Assembly (NCBI GenBank): GCA_015062495.1
Contig: SUUN01000002.1
Coordinates: 306,383-370,382 of the forward strand
Direction: 5' to 3'
From: Alphaproteobacteria bacterium
Lineage (GTDB): Bacteria; Pseudomonadota; Alphaproteobacteria; Rs-D84
Length of the DNA: 64,000 nucleotides
This document shows positions 52,814-62,440 of the stretch, in pieces (position 1 is the first letter of the stretch; each line of letters begins with the position of its first letter). A program made the position numbers and the translations under genes. The notes under the pieces were generated by a model. The model was given only the letters and a program-made list of their open reading frames with translations. It ran no database searches and was not told the origin of the DNA.

Positions 52814-54011
52814 AACGAAAATTTTTTCGAATCAAAATCGTGGCGCCAGTATTACCGAAGTTTTATTGGCCATGGCCATTATTGCCATTGCCACCCCATT
52901 TGTTTACAACCAAATTGCAAAAACAAATCATACCATCCATGACATAGCGGTCGCACGCCGCGTTATGTCAACACGTGATAACGCATTAAACTTTGTCCGT
53001 ATGAACCAGGACAAGTGGCCAACCCCCGCACAAATTAGATTGGATGAAACAGAATTGGCGGCTATATCACCTGATGCAGCGGCGGGATTGATTGATAAAT
53101 ATTCTGTCAACGGTGCGGTGATAACTGATGTTTATTTGGCGTTTGAATTGGCAGATGAACAATTGCGCACAAATAAAATTGCGCGTCATATTGGTGGTGA
53201 TGCGGCGGTTGTTGGCCCAGATAATATTGCATATGGTAATACGTGGGCGGTGGCTGCGCCTGATTTTATGCCGGGGGATTTGGTTTATCGCATATCGCGT
53301 GATGTTGCGGGTATTGACACATCGCGATATTTGCACCGCGCCACATCTGGCGAAGATAAACTGAACGTCATGGAACGTGATTTAGATATGGCGCGTCATC
53401 ATGTGTATAATGTAGCGACCGCATCTGCAAAATCTGCGCGTATAAAAAATGGGAATGCGACATTTGTCGATACAGATTCAGCCACGGCCAACACAATATA
53501 TTTTTCATCAGGCGCAAACATAGACGGCACAGATGTGTCTGTGGGCAATCTGCGTGTGTCGGGCGACATGTCGGGTTTTCGCAATGTGTACGCTGATAAT
53601 ATCAATGGCGACAAATTTACGACAACTGGCCGTATAATAACGGATCGCGCAACAATATTAGATTCTGTAAATGTGTCCGGTGATTTTATTGTTAAGTCAG
53701 ACAGCACGCGCACAATCAGTGGCTTTACCGGTATATCCGTCAATTCGGTTGCGACCCCGTATATATCGACCGAAGAAATGATATTCTATGAAAACTTTGG
53801 TTTGACCGTATCGGGTGAATTATTAATGTCTACAACCCCACCGTTAAAGATTGGCAATTGGGTATTCCAGTCGACCAAGCCGCCTGCGTTTTCAAAATTT
53901 GAATTATCGCGTGGCACACTGCCAACTGCGCCGTCGCGCAACGCATTTTCGCCATTGATACGCAGTGGCTGGATGGGCAACATACAAACAACAATATCAA
54001 CAATAAACTAG
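52800..54011 (+). CDS. PilV-like giant pseudopilin, copy 2
   Basis: A 403-residue protein with a prepilin N-terminus (NRGASITEVLLAMAIIAIATPF, Glu at +5). From about residue 185 there is a beta-rich repeat region of PilV type: MERDLDMARHHVYNVATASA, then SATANTIYFSSGANIDGTDV, GNLRVSGDMSGFRNVYADNI. A GTG start at 52800 lies inside the preceding gene, with a GCGGGA site upstream. It ends one base before the ATG of copy 3. It has no Cys, unlike copy 1. Confidence 0.72.
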   Translation: MTVFKTKIFSNQNRGASITEVLLAMAIIAIATPFVYNQIAKTNHTIHDIAVARRVMSTRDNALNFVRMNQDKWPTPAQIRLDETELAAISPDAAAGLIDKYSVNGAVITDVYLAFELADEQLRTNKIARHIGGDAAVVGPDNIAYGNTWAVAAPDFMPGDLVYRISRDVAGIDTSRYLHRATSGEDKLNVMERDLDMARHHVYNVATASAKSARIKNGNATFVDTDSATANTIYFSSGANIDGTDVSVGNLRVSGDMSGFRNVYADNINGDKFTTTGRIITDRATILDSVNVSGDFIVKSDSTRTISGFTGISVNSVATPYISTEEMIFYENFGLTVSGELLMSTTPPLKIGNWVFQSTKPPAFSKFELSRGTLPTAPSRNAFSPLIRSGWMGNIQTTISTIN

Positions 54012-55325
54012 ATGAATATAAACAAAAATATCTTTTCGATTTTTAATAATTCGCGTGGCAGCATGCTGGTTGAATTGCTGTTAAGTGTTGCGTTGGCGGC
54101 ATTAATAATACCATTTGTGTTCAGGTATCAGCACAGTTCGATTGAACGTGCGCAAAATATTGCCATAACAAATCAGATGACAGAAATCCAGGTCGCGCTG
54201 GAACGTTATATTGTTGCTAATCGTGATGAATTGTTGCGTACGGTTGGTCGTAATATCACGCGTGTTGAATTAAATGATTTGGCTGAATTTGGTGTTCCAC
54301 AATCTGTACTGGACGCGGGCGATGAAAAATATCAGTTGCGTATTTTAAAATCCAGTGATGCGTCTGGGCAATCATCGCTTCAGGGTGTGATTGTTCGTGC
54401 GTCCGATGACATCACACCACTGCGCACGCGTGAAATTGTAAATCTGTCTGGTGGTTCTATGGGGTTTGTTGACGGTACGCATGCGTATGGAACGTTTGGT
54501 GCGTGGCATACAGACGCACTGGACATGGGGGTTGATATCGATAATGGGATTATTGAAACGACATCTGTCAATCGTGATAACGCGTTGTATCTGTGGCGTG
54601 TGCCGTCTGAAAATCCCGATGATGCTAAAATGATGTCGCCACTGAACCTTGGGGGGCATGATATCAAAAATGCGGCGTTTATAAATTCCGACTATGCCAC
54701 GTTTAACGAAGGGTTGACGGCCAAGGAAATTGTGTCGGATAAAATTATTTTTGATAATCGCACAACGATTGACGCGGCGTTTTCAACCGATTCTGCCACG
54801 GTATCTGGAATGTTGTCATCTGATTCAAAAAATATGGAAATATCAGGACGTCTATCATTGGCCGACACGGCAAAAATGTCATCGTTAACAGCTGAAAATT
54901 TATGGGTTTCTAAATTAACATTATCTGGTCTGTCGATTGACGCAGACGATGATTTAGCGTTATTAAAAATAAACCAATCGTTGGACATGACGTCCGGCCG
55001 GATCGAGGCAGTATTCGTATCCGTTGGATTCGCAGGTTCTATGACGCCGCGCCTGGTTGTTTATGACCGAATAGAAGATTCTACAAATCCCCACTACTAT
55101 TGGGATGTGAACTCTAAAACCGCGCGCTTTTCGGATGCGTCCTTTGTCGAATTAAATCGTATGGCCACATTGGCAACATATTACGAAGGCGACAATTCCA
55201 CATCCGCCGGTCAAATATTTGGCGCGGTATCGGCGAATAAAAATGCGACTGTATCGGATTACATGAACGCGATATCAGAAATTCAGAAACGCGTTTCTGC
55301 GAAATATCGCCTGTTGAATTTGTGA
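54012..55325 (+). CDS. PilV-like giant pseudopilin, copy 3
   Basis: A 437-residue protein with a prepilin N-terminus (SRGSMLVELLLSVALAALIIPF, Glu at +5). The part after residue 200 has the clearest PilV-like repeat: MMSPLNLGGHDIKNAAFINS, then a row of beta strands with IVSDKIIFDN, ATVSGMLSSDS, NLWVSKLTLSGLS. In PilV, such a region supports a variable receptor-binding tip. A helical Gln/Lys-rich end follows. The start is directly behind the stop of copy 2. No shufflon recombinase or crossover sites were found nearby. Confidence 0.72.
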   Translation: MNINKNIFSIFNNSRGSMLVELLLSVALAALIIPFVFRYQHSSIERAQNIAITNQMTEIQVALERYIVANRDELLRTVGRNITRVELNDLAEFGVPQSVLDAGDEKYQLRILKSSDASGQSSLQGVIVRASDDITPLRTREIVNLSGGSMGFVDGTHAYGTFGAWHTDALDMGVDIDNGIIETTSVNRDNALYLWRVPSENPDDAKMMSPLNLGGHDIKNAAFINSDYATFNEGLTAKEIVSDKIIFDNRTTIDAAFSTDSATVSGMLSSDSKNMEISGRLSLADTAKMSSLTAENLWVSKLTLSGLSIDADDDLALLKINQSLDMTSGRIEAVFVSVGFAGSMTPRLVVYDRIEDSTNPHYYWDVNSKTARFSDASFVELNRMATLATYYEGDNSTSAGQIFGAVSANKNATVSDYMNAISEIQKRVSAKYRLLNL

Positions 55326-55348
55326 TAAAATGTGGTATAAGTAAAAAC

Positions 55349-55876
55349 ATGAAAATAAAATGTGATTTTTGTAAAACAGAATACAGTGTTGATGGTGTCG
55401 CGTCTACGCCGGTGCGGTGTGCGATATGTGGGCATACTTGGACGGTGGCGTCTGCCCCACGTAAAAATACATGGTTAATGTTTTTTGCGTCTTTGTGTGC
55501 ATTATTGTCGGCGATAATCTTTACCGTCGCTGTTATTACCCAGCACCAGGCCCGTGCCGCCAAACGTGGGCCGCTGATTGCGGAAATTATTGGGCTGGAA
55601 TCCACGACGGATGATACGGGTGCGACGCATGTTGTTGTTAACGGTGCGATAACAAATGTATCGGATTCTATTTATGGGGTGCCTGATTTATACATTGTGT
55701 CCACCGATGATGCGGGGCGCGTCCTGGCGAAACAGAAGTTTATGCCATCGGCTACACTGTTGGATGCGGGGGCGACTGTGAATTTTAGTCATATCCTTGC
55801 GCCCCAGCCGGCGGGTGTGAAAAAGATATCGGCGCACCTTGCTAAAATTCAAACCCCGGACAAGGATAAAAAATGA
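55349..55876 (+). CDS. Zinc-ribbon (MJ0042-type) membrane protein, DUF3426-like
   Basis: A 175-residue protein. The N-terminus has four Cys in a zinc ribbon: KCDFCKTEYSVDG then RCAICGHTW. One transmembrane helix lies at about residues 40-62 (WLMFFASLCALLSAIIFTVAV). The periplasmic part (from 70) has the beta-sandwich seen in DUF3426 proteins (ESTTDDTGATHVVVNGAITN...). These proteins are common in proteobacteria; their function is unknown. The ATG at 55349 gives a Cys-ribbon start; a GTG at 55322 is less likely. It overlaps the next gene by four bases (ATGA). Confidence 0.75.
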   Translation: MKIKCDFCKTEYSVDGVASTPVRCAICGHTWTVASAPRKNTWLMFFASLCALLSAIIFTVAVITQHQARAAKRGPLIAEIIGLESTTDDTGATHVVVNGAITNVSDSIYGVPDLYIVSTDDAGRVLAKQKFMPSATLLDAGATVNFSHILAPQPAGVKKISAHLAKIQTPDKDKK

Positions 55877-56334
55877 AAAAAATAATTTCTGTTTTGTGTG
55901 CGTTGTTTATATTGCCGGCCATTGCGGCGGACGCACCTGCGCCCACCCCCCGCATCAGCATTTTTTCCACCAGCACTGATTGGCAGGCTGTAACGGGGCT
56001 GACCCTGAACGAATACAACGGCAAATTCATATCGGATAAAAAATTAGTTGGTCGTGGCTTGGTTTTGTATTATCTGGATGGTTTTCCATGTTATGGCCTG
56101 GGGTTTGGTGTGCGTGTATGGGTTGGTCCGGACGGTAAAACAGACAATGATTTGGCTATTGCGTGTGTTGCGGCCCCGACTGAAATAAAATTTGCGTATC
56201 GTAACGCCACCCGCGACGCAGACCAGGCAACCACCACCGGCATCCTGACGTGCCCAGTATCTGATCGCGGTCGTGATTTGACAATTGATTTATCTGATTG
56301 TATCGTTGGCCCTGATTGGGATGAATATAAATAG
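55873..56334 (+). CDS. Secreted hypothetical protein, 153 residues
   Basis: No family recognised. The protein has a signal peptide (MKKIISVLCALFILPAIA|AD), then a compact domain with Cys73, Cys97, Cys126 and Cys142 that could form two disulfides. It ends in an acidic tail (GPDWDEYK). It overlaps the zinc-ribbon gene by four bases and is followed nine bases later by an rRNA modification gene. Confidence 0.6.
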   Translation: MKKIISVLCALFILPAIAADAPAPTPRISIFSTSTDWQAVTGLTLNEYNGKFISDKKLVGRGLVLYYLDGFPCYGLGFGVRVWVGPDGKTDNDLAIACVAAPTEIKFAYRNATRDADQATTTGILTCPVSDRGRDLTIDLSDCIVGPDWDEYK

Positions 56335-56342
56335 GTTTTATA

Positions 56343-57302
56343 ATGAACGATATTCGCGAATTTTTAGTATCCGACACCGACGAATTGGTGCGTCTTGATA
56401 AATACCTGGCAACGCAAATGCCGGAATTTTCGCGCAGTGAAATTCAAAAATTCAATGTCCGCCGTGCCGACGGCACAACGCCAAAGTTTTCTGAAAAAAT
56501 CCGCGTGGGTGATGCGTTTACGGTTGAAATTCCGGCCCCAAAAACAGACGTGGCAACCGACAATGTTTCGTCTGATTTTGAATTGGATATTTTGTTCGAA
56601 GACGACGATATTATCGTCATAAACAAGCCGCGCGGGGTTGTAATGTACCCATCCGCAGGCAACAAAACCGGCACATTGGTTCAAAACATCTTGGCGCACA
56701 CAAACCTGTCTGCGCTGGGCGGTGCAACGCGCCCCGGTGTTGTGCACAGATTGGACAAGGATACCAGTGGTGTCATGGTATTTGCCAAATCAGATGCGGC
56801 ATTCCGTGAATTGGTAAAAACGTTCAGTGAACATAATTTGACCCGTAAATATATTGCGTTCGTATGGGGCGTCCCGAATTGGGAGGTTGCGGACATAACC
56901 GGCAATATCGCGCGATCGTCCCGCAATCGCCAGAAAATGACAATGGTAAAAACCGGTGGCAAACCATCACATACCGAAGTTTCGGTTATAAACGCCTGGT
57001 CGCGGGCGAAAATATCTGAAATGCGTTGCACATTGTTTACCGGCCGCACGCACCAGATACGCCTGCATCTGTCTGCGCACGGGTTTCCGGTATTATGCGA
57101 TCCGGTCTATGGTCGCGGTGCGTCGCGCCTGGGGTCGGTGCGTGATGCAGATTTACTGGAATTTTTACGCACACACGACGGCCAGATGTTACATGCCGAA
57201 GTGTTGGAATTTGCGCACCCGACAACCGGCGAACCGATGCGGTTTAAAACACGTCTGCCCGACGATATGATGGAATTGAAATATATCCTGGAAAATATCT
57301 GA
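56343..57302 (+). CDS. 23S rRNA pseudouridine synthase, RluC/RluD family
   Basis: A 319-residue enzyme with an S4 domain at the N-terminus (VRLDKYLATQMPEFSRSEIQKFN) and the RluA-type catalytic domain: INKPRGVVMYPSAG, then the active-site VVHRLDKDTSGVMVFAKSD (catalytic Asp), RKYIAFVWG, and GRTHQIRLHLSAHGFPVLCDPVYG. It converts uridines of 23S rRNA to pseudouridine. RluC versus RluD cannot be decided from the sequence. Confidence 0.9.
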   Translation: MNDIREFLVSDTDELVRLDKYLATQMPEFSRSEIQKFNVRRADGTTPKFSEKIRVGDAFTVEIPAPKTDVATDNVSSDFELDILFEDDDIIVINKPRGVVMYPSAGNKTGTLVQNILAHTNLSALGGATRPGVVHRLDKDTSGVMVFAKSDAAFRELVKTFSEHNLTRKYIAFVWGVPNWEVADITGNIARSSRNRQKMTMVKTGGKPSHTEVSVINAWSRAKISEMRCTLFTGRTHQIRLHLSAHGFPVLCDPVYGRGASRLGSVRDADLLEFLRTHDGQMLHAEVLEFAHPTTGEPMRFKTRLPDDMMELKYILENI

Positions 57303-57375
57303 TTGCGCGCGATTTTTCGCTTTCCATACCCCTGATTTTATGTTAGAATAAAGTAATAAAATATGGAGTCAGGGG

Positions 57376-60300
57376 ATGTCTTTTCTCAAAAATACAGTAA
57401 GTTTATTGGCTATATTCAGCGTGATGCCTGTGGCATATGCAGTCACCGCACGCCCCAGTGTTATGAACACTGCCATGGCGGTCAGTGCAACTGGTGCTGC
57501 ACGTCGTATGCCAACGATGTCTGCGTATCTTAACAGTTCCGCGAACACATCGACCGGCACGTCGTCATCTTCGACATCGTCATCGACATTGCTGGCAAAC
57601 GCCGAATGTATCGACACGTACACCCAATGTATCAAGGGTGCAGACGCTTGTGGCCCAAATTTCGAAGAATGTACAACAAACGTCCTGTTCCATGCCCAGA
57701 TGCCTGAATGTCTGTCTACGCTCAGTCAGTGCCAGTCCGCGGGTGTCCAAAGCTTGTTTGGAACATCAAACGTATCGGCCCTGTCCAACGTTGCGACCAA
57801 GAATGCATATGGCGAAATTACAGAATACACATACCCAACGTCGGGCAGTGTTCTGGGGCAAATGATATCCGCTGCGGCGATTTCGAATATGTACGACACG
57901 TCGTCTTGTGTTCGTCGTTATTCATCCTGCCTGCGCAAGGACAGCGTCTGCGGCGCAGACTTTGAATTGTGTACAACAAATTCTGAATTTAAAAAACAGG
58001 CTGTGTTCTGTGATTCGACCCTGGCGCGCTGTGCGGCCGACGGCAAGTTGGAATTGTTTGGCAACGCCGCGGCAACATCGTCGACTGTGCCAACTGCATC
58101 CAGTCGTGTTGGCGAAATGATTGCCGAAGGTGCGGCCCTGGCCGCCGTGAATGCGGTGTCCACATGTTACAAGGTTGTGGACCAATGTATCTTGAACGCC
58201 TGTGGCGCAAATCCATACAAATGCTATGAAAATGCGACGGTTGAAACAACAAACCTGGTCGAAGCGATAAACAACGGCACGCCGGTCACAGAATTGGCGG
58301 ATGCAACCGCGACAATCAGCAAATCGAACATCGCGTCCTATATCAAGAATTCGTGCCTGGATACAATCGGTTCGAATAAATATTGCTATGCGACATTTAT
58401 TGGTGATGGTCAAATGCCAACATCGTCCCAGTTGCGCGACGAAGATAACCAGGAAGAAGTCTATGATCTGGCATATGGTGCGCGCATGAATTCTGGAATG
58501 CGGGCAAAAATTACCGACCTGGTGAATAAATTTGATACCCGGGCCAAGGAAAAATGTATCGAAACCATGTCAAGTTGCGCAATGCGCACATGTGGCGGTG
58601 GCGCGGGCGCGGCCTGCTATGCCCAGGTTTTTGGTGCAAATGAAAAATCGATTAACAATGATTATACACGTGCCGAAATCAAAACTGGTTGTGCGGCGGT
58701 TGTAAATTCCGATCCGAATTGTCAATATGCGGCGCAAAATCCAACTGCAACTGGTACATATAATTATATATTTACCCAGGCGGACGCGTTTGACACCCTG
58801 TTCCCAGAATATGATGATGGCGCAGAATCCGATCCGATTGGCGTTGTTGCGTCCTTGAACGCATCCCTGGCCAATAATTATAACGATGCGGCAATTGCCC
58901 AGATGAAGAAACAGTGCCAGTCTGTCGCAACATCATGCGTAAAATCCATGTGTGGCAACGATTATGTAAATTGCTATCGCAATCGTACAGATGTATATTC
59001 ATCCCTGACCAATACAGGCGAAGATTCATTTGACAAATCAATGAACAAGGTTGGCGGGGTTCTGGATTACACAATCGTATTAGGGCTGTGTGTTGACACG
59101 GTTAAAAATGCCAGTGTATGTTCTGAACACCTGGCGATTGAGGCAAACAAACTAAAAATGGCCAACAGCTCATCTGCCGGTTCATGGGGAACGGGTTCTG
59201 TTCGTACAGACTGGATTGACGCTGGTTCTACAACCAAAATGGACGCGGCCCTTGAACAGGTCCAGGCTGTTGATGAAAACGGCAACGACCTGTGCACGAA
59301 CAAGGCCGGCGACCAGGGTGTATGCTATACCGTCGACGCGTCTGGTGCGGTCTATGACCAACCGGTAAAAATCGCATACACAACATATATTGCATCCCAG
59401 GCGGCCAGCACATTATTCAAAGACCTGATTTATGACCTGGAAATCGAAGCCCAGGCAAAGTACAACGCCAAATTGACCAAGCAACAGAATATGTGCCTGT
59501 CATCAAACAGTGGCGGTATTTTGGGCAACAAAGATTTGGGTTCTGTATTTATGTGGGCTAAATTAAAGTCTAATAAAGTTCCTGCAAACTATACATCGGC
59601 GGGTCTGAAACCAAACCAATTCGTGGCCAGTAATGACCTGTACGGTTCATTCTGTCGCGTACGCGTAACTTTACAGTCCGATGATAAATATATCCAGGAC
59701 GCAATTAACAAGGGCGCGGATTGGTCAACGGCATACTTTGCCGCCGGTGACGCGTTCACATGTGGTTCATGGATTCCAAATGATAAATTAGAAGAATTGG
59801 CAAACGCCGCCGGCGCGGATGCACGCGCAGAGGCCAAGGCGTCCCAACCAAAATTGCAGGGTTGGATGGCGGCATTGGGCACACTGGGTGGCGGTCTGGG
59901 TGGTGCATACCTGGGCGCGGGTATCCAAGACGGCAGTGTATTTAGCGGTCTGACCGGTAAATCCAAAAAGGATGCCAAGGAATTAACGGTCGAAAACTGT
60001 AATAAATATTATAACAATTATACAACCGCCGTTGCCGACGTGAACACGCGCAGTGCCGTTCCAACCTATGTTAATAACCTGATTAACCTGGTTGAAACAA
60101 ATGCTGATTCAGGTGATGATAAGCTGACCAAGGCCACAACCGCACGTGCGAAACTGGCAAATTACCAGGCCGCATTGACGGGCGTTGGCATGACGTATAC
60201 AGACCAATATGGCAACGCATCTGAACGTGATTGCACTCCTGCAGAGAAAGAAGCGCAAGCCGTTGCAGCTGCCGATGCAGTTATCGCGTCTCTTGCGCCA

Positions 60301-60864
60301 AAGTGCACATATCGCTGGGCAACAATTAATGCATATTGTAAGAATGGCAGAAACGATACGGGTGTATTTGCTGCTTCTGGGGACACTAATACAGAATTGC
60401 AATGTTGTGGTTCGGGTGATATGGTCAAGACCGAGGCGGAAAAGGCATACAACAGAGTCAACAGTGCAGTATGCAAGACTGTAACCCCTGCAACTGTCAC
60501 AAACAGTGCTGCGTCACAGGCTGCAGCGGCCCAAAACGAACTGCTTGCTAAAACGGGCGAACTGACCGCTGCTATGGGTGATTTGCAGGCTGCCTGTGTT
60601 GCATTGGCCAACGATGACGATGACAGTGACAGCGAAGCCAAGAAAAAACGCACCGCGGCCGCAATTGGCGCAGGTGTTACCGCGGTTGCCGGCGGTATCC
60701 TGGGGTGGCAGGTAACGAAGTCCATCCAGGATGCAAACCTGACCAAGGCCGAACAAGAGGCGATCAAAGAATTCATGGACAACGTGGGTTCGAAAATCCG
60801 TTGCTATGTCGGCGCAGACGAAGTCGGTATGTACGGAGACATGATTTCCACCAGCATGGAATAA
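57376..60864 (+). CDS. Giant exported Cys-repeat protein
   Basis: A 1162-residue protein with no recognised family. The signal peptide (SFLKNTVSLLAIFSVMPVAYA) is followed by Ser/Thr-rich sequence. Five Cys-clusters with a C-x6-C-x(3-6)-CG core begin near residues 78, 178, 264, 394 and 514. The first two (CIDTYTQC..ACGPNFEECTTN and CVRRYSSC..VCGADFELCTTN) are almost full tandem copies, each ending LFG. Gly/Ala-rich hydrophobic stretches lie near residues 828-850 (GTLGGGLGGAYLGAGI) and 1095-1115 (AIGAGVTAVAGGILGW), which could insert in a membrane. The Cys pattern recurs in the 707-residue protein at 6131. A strong terminator follows. Confidence 0.75.
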   Translation: MSFLKNTVSLLAIFSVMPVAYAVTARPSVMNTAMAVSATGAARRMPTMSAYLNSSANTSTGTSSSSTSSSTLLANAECIDTYTQCIKGADACGPNFEECTTNVLFHAQMPECLSTLSQCQSAGVQSLFGTSNVSALSNVATKNAYGEITEYTYPTSGSVLGQMISAAAISNMYDTSSCVRRYSSCLRKDSVCGADFELCTTNSEFKKQAVFCDSTLARCAADGKLELFGNAAATSSTVPTASSRVGEMIAEGAALAAVNAVSTCYKVVDQCILNACGANPYKCYENATVETTNLVEAINNGTPVTELADATATISKSNIASYIKNSCLDTIGSNKYCYATFIGDGQMPTSSQLRDEDNQEEVYDLAYGARMNSGMRAKITDLVNKFDTRAKEKCIETMSSCAMRTCGGGAGAACYAQVFGANEKSINNDYTRAEIKTGCAAVVNSDPNCQYAAQNPTATGTYNYIFTQADAFDTLFPEYDDGAESDPIGVVASLNASLANNYNDAAIAQMKKQCQSVATSCVKSMCGNDYVNCYRNRTDVYSSLTNTGEDSFDKSMNKVGGVLDYTIVLGLCVDTVKNASVCSEHLAIEANKLKMANSSSAGSWGTGSVRTDWIDAGSTTKMDAALEQVQAVDENGNDLCTNKAGDQGVCYTVDASGAVYDQPVKIAYTTYIASQAASTLFKDLIYDLEIEAQAKYNAKLTKQQNMCLSSNSGGILGNKDLGSVFMWAKLKSNKVPANYTSAGLKPNQFVASNDLYGSFCRVRVTLQSDDKYIQDAINKGADWSTAYFAAGDAFTCGSWIPNDKLEELANAAGADARAEAKASQPKLQGWMAALGTLGGGLGGAYLGAGIQDGSVFSGLTGKSKKDAKELTVENCNKYYNNYTTAVADVNTRSAVPTYVNNLINLVETNADSGDDKLTKATTARAKLANYQAALTGVGMTYTDQYGNASERDCTPAEKEAQAVAAADAVIASLAPKCTYRWATINAYCKNGRNDTGVFAASGDTNTELQCCGSGDMVKTEAEKAYNRVNSAVCKTVTPATVTNSAASQAAAAQNELLAKTGELTAAMGDLQAACVALANDDDDSDSEAKKKRTAAAIGAGVTAVAGGILGWQVTKSIQDANLTKAEQEAIKEFMDNVGSKIRCYVGADEVGMYGDMISTSME

Positions 60865-60877
60865 TGCCACACAAATA

Positions 60878-60906
60878 AAAAATCCCCCACCCGGGGGATT
60901 TTTTTT
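60878..60906 (+). terminator. Intrinsic terminator
   Basis: The stem AATCCCCC/GGGGGATT with loop ACCC is followed by a run of eight T. Confidence 0.85.
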
Positions 60907-61020
60907 GAGACACAAGACAGGAAATATGAGATAGAAATCCTTCGCTAAACTTTTATTTATTGCAGTATTTTTTTTAAGAAACTAAATCCGCTCCTACAAT
61001 CTCTCATATAAAAAACACAC

Positions 61021-61049
61021 TTTAATCCGATGTGTTTTTATGATATAAT
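61021..61049 (+). promoter_or_regulatory. Extended -10 promoter giving a leaderless mRNA
   Basis: TTTAAT (61021-61026) and TGA-TATAAT (61044-61049) are 17 bases apart. The ATG at 61057 lies seven bases after the -10 box, so the mRNA should begin at or beside the start codon. An inverted repeat AAAAACACA..TGTGTTTTT overlaps the -35 region. Confidence 0.5.
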
Positions 61050-61056
61050 ACCAAGT

Positions 61057-62355
61057 ATGAAAACCAGAATATTTATTTTGTCGTCCGCGCTGTGTATCTG
61101 CGGGGCGTTTAATGCGGCGGCGTCTGAATGTACGGGCGCGGGCTGTGATATTGAACCATTAATGTTCGAAGAATTCGAATGGGCAATGCCGGCGGATGAA
61201 ACGCCCACTGCAATTGTTGTTGCGCGTCCCACGCCAATTGTTCAAATGCCAACCTGGATGGAATCTGACCCGAACGCGGCGATGATGCCTGTGGCCCAGA
61301 ACCTGCCAATGCCGGTACGCAATATCGATGTAAAAATGTTATCGATTAAACCTGTACCCGAAGATTCACGTCCCGCCCTGTGGGATGGTGTGCACGGCGA
61401 ATACGCCGGCAACGATGGTGTGAAAACGGTTGATTGGCGCGATGGTGTGCCAATTTGGGACGAATCGATTAATAACTATAAATATAAAGATTTTTCGGAT
61501 TGGTTCTTGGAACCGTCGCCGGAAATTTACCTGCGTGAATCTGATGCGGTTGCATTGAACGAAACCGATCCAATTGAACTGTATCACCAGAATATGGCGG
61601 ATGCCGCCACAACCCGCGCCCGTGTCGAAGAATTACTGGCGCCGCGCAAACCGTCGGCGGATTTGTGGTTTACAAATATGTCGCAACCCAAACCTGAATA
61701 CGTTGCCCAGGATATGACCGAAATCGTCACCGAAACATTTGGCGCAACTGTGATTGATGATGGTTGCCCATTTGAAACAGAAACAGAATGTGAAATCTGG
61801 CGTCGCAAACCAATCGTTCGCGAAACCGTATCGCCACGCAGTGCAAAACTGCGCGATGCGTCCGTTGCAGAATTTGTTCATGCCGCCGATTGCAATAAAC
61901 ATATCACGGCAAATGAACCTGTGGCCGCGCCATTACTGGACCGGTACAAGATGTTAATGCGTTCCGCCCAGGCATGTTGTACAGACGGTATGGCATACGC
62001 CCTGAAACAGGCGGGCGCGACGGACGGTCTGGTTTATAAATTTTTGTCTGATGATGCGAACTTCTATGGGTTTGGATCGCGCTGTTTGATGATGACCGAC
62101 CATGACCTGGATACGCAATATCCAAACACTGCGACATCGGTGGTTGCGGCGGACGTACGTAATGGTTGCCTGTGCCGTGGCCGTCAATGGTTTAGTGCAA
62201 TGCTGGCCCCATTCCAACAGGTGTACAACGCAATACCTGAATTCAAGGATGCCCAGTTTAATTACACGTACAAAGACGGGTTGCAGCGCGAAATAACCGT
62301 GTCTGTAAATAATGACGTCCAAAATGTGTTAAAGCAATTGGCCCAGTGTCCATAA
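61057..62355 (+). CDS. Exported protein with LxPR[KR]PSxDLW motif
   Basis: No family recognised; 432 residues. A signal peptide (MKTRIFILSSALCICGAFNA, cleavage near AAS) leads to a Pro/Met/Asp-rich middle part that is probably flexible. LLAPRKPSADLW (residues 193-204) matches LMPRRPSNDLW in the protein at 9598. The C-terminal domain (about 280-432) has Cys pairs (YKMLMRSAQACCTDGMAYAL, GSRCLMM, NGCLCRGRQWF) and an alpha-helical look. The ATG at 61057 gives the signal peptide; the frame is open to 61030. Confidence 0.7.
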   Translation: MKTRIFILSSALCICGAFNAAASECTGAGCDIEPLMFEEFEWAMPADETPTAIVVARPTPIVQMPTWMESDPNAAMMPVAQNLPMPVRNIDVKMLSIKPVPEDSRPALWDGVHGEYAGNDGVKTVDWRDGVPIWDESINNYKYKDFSDWFLEPSPEIYLRESDAVALNETDPIELYHQNMADAATTRARVEELLAPRKPSADLWFTNMSQPKPEYVAQDMTEIVTETFGATVIDDGCPFETETECEIWRRKPIVRETVSPRSAKLRDASVAEFVHAADCNKHITANEPVAAPLLDRYKMLMRSAQACCTDGMAYALKQAGATDGLVYKFLSDDANFYGFGSRCLMMTDHDLDTQYPNTATSVVAADVRNGCLCRGRQWFSAMLAPFQQVYNAIPEFKDAQFNYTYKDGLQREITVSVNNDVQNVLKQLAQCP

Positions 62356-62360
62356 AAATA

Positions 62361-62385
62361 TTCCCGCCAAACGGCGGGATTTTTT
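62361..62385 (+). terminator. Intrinsic terminator
   Basis: The stem TCCCGCC/GGCGGGA with loop AAAC is followed by a T run. Confidence 0.8.
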
Positions 62386-62440
62386 GTTGCGGAATTCATG
62401 CCCGTTGTCGCACGCGCGTATTTAATATATATTTTATTGT

